From positions 412,310-476,309 of the forward strand of contig NZ_BNBL01000001.1 of the NCBI RefSeq assembly GCF_014655595.1: a stretch of 64,000 nucleotides of DNA, read 5' to 3'. Position 1 is the stretch's first letter. Each line of letters opens with the position of its first letter. This document shows, one piece after another, positions 59,581 to 64,000 of this stretch. This stretch comes from Streptomyces griseocarneus (lineage in GTDB: Bacteria; Actinomycetota; Actinomycetes; Streptomycetales; Streptomycetaceae). The translations under genes were made by a program, and so were the position numbers. The notes below the pieces were generated by a model. It had not been told where the DNA came from, ran no database searches, and saw nothing but the letters and a program-made list of their open reading frames with translations.

Positions 59581-59770
59581 CGCACCTCCGGCACGGGCGT
59601 GCGCGTTGTCCTTCAGTACCCACAGCGCCATGCGCGCGTACCCGCGCTGCCGCGCGCCCCCGAGCGCCGCCCGCCACGGGGCGCGGCCGACGCCGGTGCC
59701 GATGAGGTCCGGGCGGACGTGGACGGCGTACAGCTCGCCCGACCCCGCGGCCGGCGCGTGCGGTCCGACC
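59550..59770 (-). pseudogene. Decayed GNAT acetyltransferase
   Basis: On the minus strand the acetyl-CoA motif survives as GELYAVHVRPDLIGTGVGRA, then ARQRGYARMALWVLKDNAHA. About 20 codons are then missing, and after a frame change the typical tail PVPEVRYALDPLPAP with a stop (59550-59552) follows. The N-terminal half before GPHAPAAGSGELY is absent. The internal deletion and frameshift make it non-functional. It overlaps the 3' end of the HEAT-repeat gene by about 30 bp. Confidence 0.75.
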
Positions 59771-59783
59771 GAAAGAAGAACGT

Positions 59784-59800
59784 ATGTATGTACGTAAAAG
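59784..59800. promoter_or_regulatory. ACGTA...TACGT palindrome upstream of the SRPBCC gene
   Basis: ACGTA-TGTATG-TACGT is a 5-bp dyad in an AT-rich patch, 105-120 bp before the SRPBCC start. It may be a regulator site or part of a promoter. Confidence 0.35.
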
Positions 59801-59904
59801 GTGCGACCCCGGATTTGGGCGGGTGTGGCGTTGGTGGTTGGCTTGGCCGGCACACGCAGGTACGGCAAGCACCGATTTTCTTCATCGTCCCGGAGGAACA
59901 AGCC

Positions 59905-60363
59905 ATGGGCCAGGTCGAGGCCACCACGGAGCGGATCATCGCGGCGGGAGCGGAGGACGTCTTCGACGCGCTCGCCGACTACAGCGGCACCCGGGCCAAG
60001 CTGCTGCCCGAGCACTTCAGCGAGTACGAGGTGCGCGAGGGCGGGGACGGCGAGGGCACCGTGGTGCACTGGAAGCTGCAGGCCACGAGCAAGCGCGTCC
60101 GCGACTGCCTGCTCGAGGTCTCCGAGCCCTCCACCGGGCAGCTGGTCGAGAAGGACCGCAACTCCACCATGGTCACCACCTGGACCGTCACCCCCGCCGG
60201 CGAGGGCAGCTCCAAGGTCGTCGTCACCACCACCTGGACCGGCGCGACCGGCATCGGCGGCTTCTTCGAGCGGACCTTCGCCCCCAAGGGCCTCGGCCGC
60301 ATCTACGACGCCGTGCTGACCCGCCTCGCCGCCGAGGTCGAGGGGAAGCCGAGCGCCGCCTGA
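59905..60363 (+). CDS. SRPBCC/START-like small-ligand binding protein
   Basis: 152 aa from ATG 59905 with GGAGG upstream. The fold pattern is polyketide-cyclase/dehydrase: MGQVEATTERIIAAGAEDVF, DALADYSGTRAKLLPEHFSE, GDGEGTVVHWKLQATSKRVR, TTWTVTPAGEGSSKVVVTTT, GGFFERTFAPKGLGRIYDAV. It forms a helix-grip cavity for a hydrophobic ligand. No enzymatic residues are evident. It is monocistronic, and close relatives are common single genes in streptomycetes. Confidence 0.85.
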   Translation: MGQVEATTERIIAAGAEDVFDALADYSGTRAKLLPEHFSEYEVREGGDGEGTVVHWKLQATSKRVRDCLLEVSEPSTGQLVEKDRNSTMVTTWTVTPAGEGSSKVVVTTTWTGATGIGGFFERTFAPKGLGRIYDAVLTRLAAEVEGKPSAA

Positions 60364-60566
60364 CCCGTCGGGGCCGCCCGGACCGCCCCGGTCCGGGCTC
60401 ACCGGTTCGAGTGGTTTTCCCGGCGCCGCACCGCTGCGCCTAAACCGCCTCCGACCGGCAGAAAGTGCCTCGTTCGGCTCTCCCTCACAAATCGTCGCGC
60501 TTGCTGGCCGTTGTCGCGTAATGCGAGAAATGGGCGGCAACGCAGGCGCGACGAGGGGAGTTGTAC

Positions 60567-62978
60567 GTGGGCGGGTCCACCGTCGAGACCATGGAGAAGA
60601 GCGACAGGACGCTCGCCCTGCCGCCTTCACCGCCCGCCCCGGCCGACCGGATCCCGGCCCCCACCCCCGCCAGAGTGCGGCTGGTCTTCGCCGGCCTCAT
60701 GCTCACCCTGCTGCTCGCGGCGCTCGACCAGACCGTCGTGGCCACCGCCCTGCCGAAGATCGTGGGCGAACTGCACGGCCTGGAGCGGATGTCGTGGGCG
60801 GTCACCGCCTACCTGCTGACCTCCACCGTCGTCCTGCCGATCTACGGCAAGCTCGGCGACCTCTGGGGCCGCAAGACGGTCTTCGTCTTCGCCATCGTCG
60901 TCTTCGTCGCCGGCTCCGGACTCGCCGGCTGGTCCCGCACGATGGACCAGCTCGTCATCTTCCGCGCCGTCCAGGGCGCCGGCGCCGGCGGACTGCTCAT
61001 CGGCGTCCAGGCGATCATCGCCGACATCGTCCCGGCCCGCGAACGCGGCCGCTACATGGGCGTCATCAGCGCCGCCTACGGACTCGCCTCCGTGGCAGGG
61101 CCGTTGCTCGGCGGCTACTGCACCGACCACGCCACCTGGCGCTGGTGCTTCTACGTCAACGTCCCCTTCGGCCTCCTCACGCTCGCCGTCGTCGCCGCCG
61201 GCCTCAAGCTGCCCAGGCCGCCCCGCCGCGCCCGCTTCGACGTCCTGGGCGCGCTGCTGCTGACGGCCTCCTCCACCTGCGTGGTGCTGCTGACCACCTG
61301 GGGCGGCACGGAGTACGGCTGGACGTCCCGGACGGTCCTCGGGCTCGGCGCCGGAGCGATCGGCACGGCGCTGCTGTTCGTCGTCGTCGAGCACTTCGCC
61401 GCAGAACCGATCATCCCTCCCCACCTCTTCCGCGACTCCGTCTTCACCGTCACCGCCCTCGTCGGCGCCGTCGTCGGCGTCGCCCTCTTCGGCGCCGCCA
61501 GCTACCTGCCCACCTTCCTGCAGATGGTCGACGGCGTGGACGCCACCGCGTCCGGGCTGCTGATGCTGCCCATGATGGGCGGCATCGTCGTCGCCTCGCT
61601 CGTCGCGGGCCACCTCATCAGCCGGACGGGCCACTACAAACTCCTGCCCATCCTCGGCGGCGCGCTCTCCGCCGAGGGCATGTACCTCCTCTCCCACCTC
61701 GACGCGCAGACCGGCCGCCTCGTCTACAGCCTCTGGATGGCCATCCTGGGCGTGGGCATCGGCCTCGCGCTGCCCGTGCTGGTCCTCGCCGTGCAGAACT
61801 CCGTGCGCCCGGCCGACCTCGGCACGGCGACCAGCGCCCACAACTACTTCCGGCAGATCGGCGGTTCGGTCGGCGCGGCGGTCTTCGGCACCCTCTTCGC
61901 CCACCGCCTCTCCGCCGCCCTGGCCGCCGAACTCCCGCCCCGCGCCGGGCTGCCGGCCCCGGACTCCCTCACCCCGCAGCTGGTGCACGCCCTGCCCCCG
62001 GGGCTGCGCGACGGCTACGTCCGGGCCTACGCCGAGGCCATGCCGCGGATCTTCCTCTACCTCGTACCGGTGCTCATCGTGGGCTTTGTGCTCGCCTTCC
62101 TGCTGAAAGAGAAACCACTGGTGTCCCACAACGCCCCCGAGGCCGCCGCCATCCCGTCCGCGCGCACCGCCCCGCCACCGGCCGAACCCGCGCCCGCAGC
62201 CGCCCCGCTCTTCGTCGCCGGCATCCCCGTCACCGGCGCCGTCCAGCACCACGACGGCACCACCGTCCCGCGCGCCGCCCTGACCCTCATCGACATCCAG
62301 GGCCGCCAGATCGGCCGGGGCGCCAGTGGCGAGGACGGCCGGTACGCGCTGAGCACCCCCGGCACCGGCTCGTACGTCCTGATCGCCGCCGCGGGCGGCC
62401 ACCAGCCGCAGGCCGTCACCGTCACCGTCGGCGAGCGGCCCGTCGAGCTCGACGTCATCCTCGGCGGCGCCGGCCGCCTGGCCGGGACCGTGCGCACCGC
62501 CGACGGCACCCCGGTGCGCGAGGCGCTGGTCACCCTGACCAATGTGCACGGCGAGGTCGTCGCCTCCACCCGCACCGGGCACGACGGCGGCTACGTCATC
62601 GGCGAGCTCATCGCCGGCGAGTACACCCTCGCCTCCAGCGCCCCCGCCTTCCGGCCCGCCGCGCTGCCGGTGACCGTCCAGTCGGCCCGCGAGACCCGCC
62701 AGGACATCGAACTCGCGGGCGGTGCCGTGCTGCGGGGTACCGTACGGGCGGGCGGCGGACGGCCGGTCGAGGACGCGCGGGTCACCCTGCTCGACGCCGC
62801 CGGGAACGTGGTGGACTCCACGATCACCGGCGCGGACGGGACCTTCCGCTTCGTCGACCTGTCGGCGGGCGAGTACACGGTCGTGGCGGCCGGCTACCCG
62901 CCGGTGGCGACGGTGCTGCAGGTGGCGGGTGGCGGACGCACCGAGCGGGACCTCCAACTGGGCCACGCCGACCAGTAG
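60567..62978 (+). CDS. MFS drug-type exporter (DHA2) fused to three carboxypeptidase-regulatory-like domains
   Basis: 803 aa. GTG 60567 is preferred because GGGGAG lies six bases upstream, whereas TTG 60561 is too close to it. Residues ~25-515 are a 14-helix EmrB/QacA-type transporter (ALDQTVVATALPKIVGELHG, VLPIYGKLGDLWGRKTVFVF with motif A, RAVQGAGAGGLLIGVQAIIA, YGLASVAGPLLGGY with motif C). After a Pro/Ala linker come three ~84-residue beta domains starting near 549, 634 and 718, with motifs VTGAVQHHDGTTVPRAALTL, LAGTVRTADGTPVREALVTL and LRGTVRAGGGRPVEDARVTL. Each has a D/E-G-x-Y/F and GEYT/GSYV strand. These resemble CarboxypepD_reg/SpaA-like folds. Exported substrate unknown. Confidence 0.9.
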   Translation: MGGSTVETMEKSDRTLALPPSPPAPADRIPAPTPARVRLVFAGLMLTLLLAALDQTVVATALPKIVGELHGLERMSWAVTAYLLTSTVVLPIYGKLGDLWGRKTVFVFAIVVFVAGSGLAGWSRTMDQLVIFRAVQGAGAGGLLIGVQAIIADIVPARERGRYMGVISAAYGLASVAGPLLGGYCTDHATWRWCFYVNVPFGLLTLAVVAAGLKLPRPPRRARFDVLGALLLTASSTCVVLLTTWGGTEYGWTSRTVLGLGAGAIGTALLFVVVEHFAAEPIIPPHLFRDSVFTVTALVGAVVGVALFGAASYLPTFLQMVDGVDATASGLLMLPMMGGIVVASLVAGHLISRTGHYKLLPILGGALSAEGMYLLSHLDAQTGRLVYSLWMAILGVGIGLALPVLVLAVQNSVRPADLGTATSAHNYFRQIGGSVGAAVFGTLFAHRLSAALAAELPPRAGLPAPDSLTPQLVHALPPGLRDGYVRAYAEAMPRIFLYLVPVLIVGFVLAFLLKEKPLVSHNAPEAAAIPSARTAPPPAEPAPAAAPLFVAGIPVTGAVQHHDGTTVPRAALTLIDIQGRQIGRGASGEDGRYALSTPGTGSYVLIAAAGGHQPQAVTVTVGERPVELDVILGGAGRLAGTVRTADGTPVREALVTLTNVHGEVVASTRTGHDGGYVIGELIAGEYTLASSAPAFRPAALPVTVQSARETRQDIELAGGAVLRGTVRAGGGRPVEDARVTLLDAAGNVVDSTITGADGTFRFVDLSAGEYTVVAAGYPPVATVLQVAGGGRTERDLQLGHADQ

Positions 62979-63092
62979 TCCGGCCCCGGCGCGCCGTGGC
63001 AGTTCGGCGATTGCCGCGTGGGCGCGCCGGAGGGGGCCCTACGGTGGTACTGGTCGGTAGAACTCGCGTCGGCGGGCGAAGGAGCGACATCC

Positions 63093-63662
63093 ATGGACCG
63101 TGGCACGTCCGATCCCGCGGCACCCGGGCAGCGGGGCGCACCGCCGCCCGGCCGGGTCGCCCTCGCGGTGGTCGTGGTGGACGCCGGGGGAGTGGTGACG
63201 CACTGGAGCGGGGGCGCGGGCGAACTCTTCGGCCGGCGCGGCGAGGAGGCGGTGGGCAGGGCCGCCGCCGACCTCATGCCGGTGGGCGGGGCGGTCGGCG
63301 GCCTGACGGGCACGGTGGCCCACGACGCCCCGCCGCCGCCCGGCTTCGCCCGGTCGGGCCGTGCGCGGGCCGACCGCGGCGGCGCCGGCGGCCGGGTCGA
63401 GGTGCTGTGGTGGGCCTACCCGCTGTCGGGCCCCGGACCGGAGCGGATGCTCGTGCTGGCCACGGACGCCGCACGGCTGCCGGACGGCGCCCGGGAGCGG
63501 GCCGTGCCGGCCTTCGCCCCGCACGGCGGCCTCCCCGGCGCCCGGGAGCTCGCCGGGCGGCTGCCCGACGTGCTGCCCGGCATGGGAGCGGCCACGAGCG
63601 GACGCATCGTCGCCCAGGTCCTCGAACGCGGCTGTCCCGTCCTGCGCCTCAGCCGGGTCTGA
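63093..63662 (+). CDS. Short PAS-domain protein
   Basis: 189 aa from ATG 63093 (GAAGGAG upstream). After a Pro/Gly-rich ~25-residue tail, residues ~28-120 fit a PAS fold (VALAVVVVDAGGVVTHWSGG, AGELFGRRGEEAVGRAAADL, VEVLWWAYPLSGPGPERMLV). The last ~45 residues (LPGARELAGRLPDVLPGMGA, ATSGRIVAQVLERGCPVLRL) resemble a linker helix. In streptomycetes such PAS segments usually precede a SpoIIE/PP2C phosphatase or kinase domain. Here the protein stops, and a SpoIIE gene lies convergent next to it. Confidence 0.75.
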   Translation: MDRGTSDPAAPGQRGAPPPGRVALAVVVVDAGGVVTHWSGGAGELFGRRGEEAVGRAAADLMPVGGAVGGLTGTVAHDAPPPPGFARSGRARADRGGAGGRVEVLWWAYPLSGPGPERMLVLATDAARLPDGARERAVPAFAPHGGLPGARELAGRLPDVLPGMGAATSGRIVAQVLERGCPVLRLSRV

Positions 63663-63710
63663 CCGCCGGGCCGCGCCTCACGGGTCCATCCGGGCACGGT
63701 CCGCCGCGCC

Positions 63711-64000
63711 TCACGAGTCCGCCCGGGCGGTGTCGGAGGGCATGTGCACGTCGAGGAAGCAGACGTCGTCCCGCCGCTCGGAGCGGCGCAACGGGTCCAG
63801 CAGCGCGCCGAGCGACCCGCCGCCGTCGGCGCCGAGCTCCCTGAGTGCCGCGTCCGCCAGCCGGGTGAAGCCCTCGTCGATGTGCTCGCGGGGCCGCTCG
63901 ATCAGGCCGTCGGTGTAGAGCAGCAGGTGATCGCCCGGCTCGAGCCGGCACACGGCCTCGCTGTACGAGGGCTTCGGGTCCGCCCCGAGCAGCATGCCCT
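63711..64000 (-). CDS. SpoIIE/RsbU-type PP2C phosphatase, C-terminal part (5' end outside window)
   Basis: The minus-strand frame is open from the window edge to the TGA at 63711-63713, so only the C-terminal ~95 residues are seen. MLLGADPKPSYSEAVCRLEP, then GDHLLLYTDGLIERPREHID, and a terminal SERRDDVCFLDVHMP match the SpoIIE phosphatase core, where the late Asp residues (YTDG, RRDD) bind metal. Such proteins regulate anti-anti-sigma factors. The sensor half of the protein is missing, so the signal cannot be inferred. Confidence 0.85.
   Translation of the reverse strand, partial: GMLLGADPKPSYSEAVCRLEPGDHLLLYTDGLIERPREHIDEGFTRLADAALRELGADGGGSLGALLDPLRRSERRDDVCFLDVHMPSDTARADS

Noticed and set aside
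60521..63844. 1107-codon plus-strand frame over the MFS gene
   Set aside because: It is the Arg/Pro-rich alternative frame of the MFS-fusion and PAS genes, and the true frame has clear transporter motifs.

Overview
The window reads as Streptomyces chromosome. It has very high G+C with third-position GC bias, frequent GTG starts, 4-bp ATGA/GTGA start-stop overlaps, and gene neighbourhoods characteristic of the genus (allR-allB-alc, gluABCD, a ccr-centred ethylmalonyl-CoA operon, RNase Sa). About 57 protein genes are supported, including two partial genes at the edges, plus two clear pseudogenes, two insertion-sequence remnants and a set of hairpins and palindromes. I saw no rRNA, tRNA, CRISPR array or intact mobile element. 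Almost all of it looks like ordinary core or semi-core metabolism.

Layout. 0-7 kb is purine-derived nitrogen salvage: a MocA/MobA-like nucleotidyltransferase running off the left edge, a small DUF5955-like protein, the IclR regulator allR divergent from allantoinase and allantoicase, then a TenA-like/GNAT pair and an XRE-cupin regulator coupled to a 52-aa membrane protein. 7-17 kb holds a secreted RNase Sa homologue, TetR plus DUF4865, a cytochrome P450, a GntR-controlled ribose-type sugar ABC importer with a ROK kinase, and a PcaD-PcaC fusion. 17-28 kb has an MBL hydrolase, exonuclease III, two SGNH hydrolases, a GntR regulator beside the glutamate importer gluABCD, and flavohaemoglobin with its NO sensor NsrR, each preceded by a near-identical 23-bp site.

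28-36 kb carries gamma-glutamyltransferase and a reductive pyrimidine-catabolism run (beta-ureidopropionase, class III aminotransferase, dihydropyrimidinase, and an LLM-class flavin/F420 oxidoreductase), followed by lipoate-protein ligase. 36-39.8 kb is the one visibly accessory patch: a glycine-rich secreted protein, two IS5-like remnants, a cold-shock protein, a 56-aa Gln-rich protein and a truncated second copy of lplA. 39.8-49 kb contains a second GGT-family protein, an IMPase-family phosphatase, an FAD oxidoreductase, Ogt, a BCCT transporter, glycerate kinase, and psd-pssA for phosphatidylethanolamine synthesis.

49-59 kb is a five-gene, translationally coupled operon for the ethylmalonyl-CoA pathway (ccr, ecm, a malyl-CoA-type lyase, a MaoC hydratase, an acyl-CoA dehydrogenase) with a neighbouring TetR regulator and a tandemly duplicated 3-hydroxyacyl-CoA dehydrogenase. 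It would assimilate C2 units and supply ethylmalonyl- and methylmalonyl-CoA. 59-64 kb has a HEAT-repeat protein, a decayed GNAT gene, an SRPBCC protein, an MFS exporter fused to three carboxypeptidase-regulatory-like beta domains, a PAS protein, and the C-terminal end of a SpoIIE-type phosphatase at the right edge.

I did not find a clearly new multi-gene system. The observations I consider most worth testing are the LLM oxidoreductase inside the pyrimidine operon, the compact ethylmalonyl-CoA operon, the apparent Cys-nucleophile PcaD domain, the MFS/beta-domain fusion, and the lplA duplication/IS-remnant patch with its glycine-rich secreted protein.
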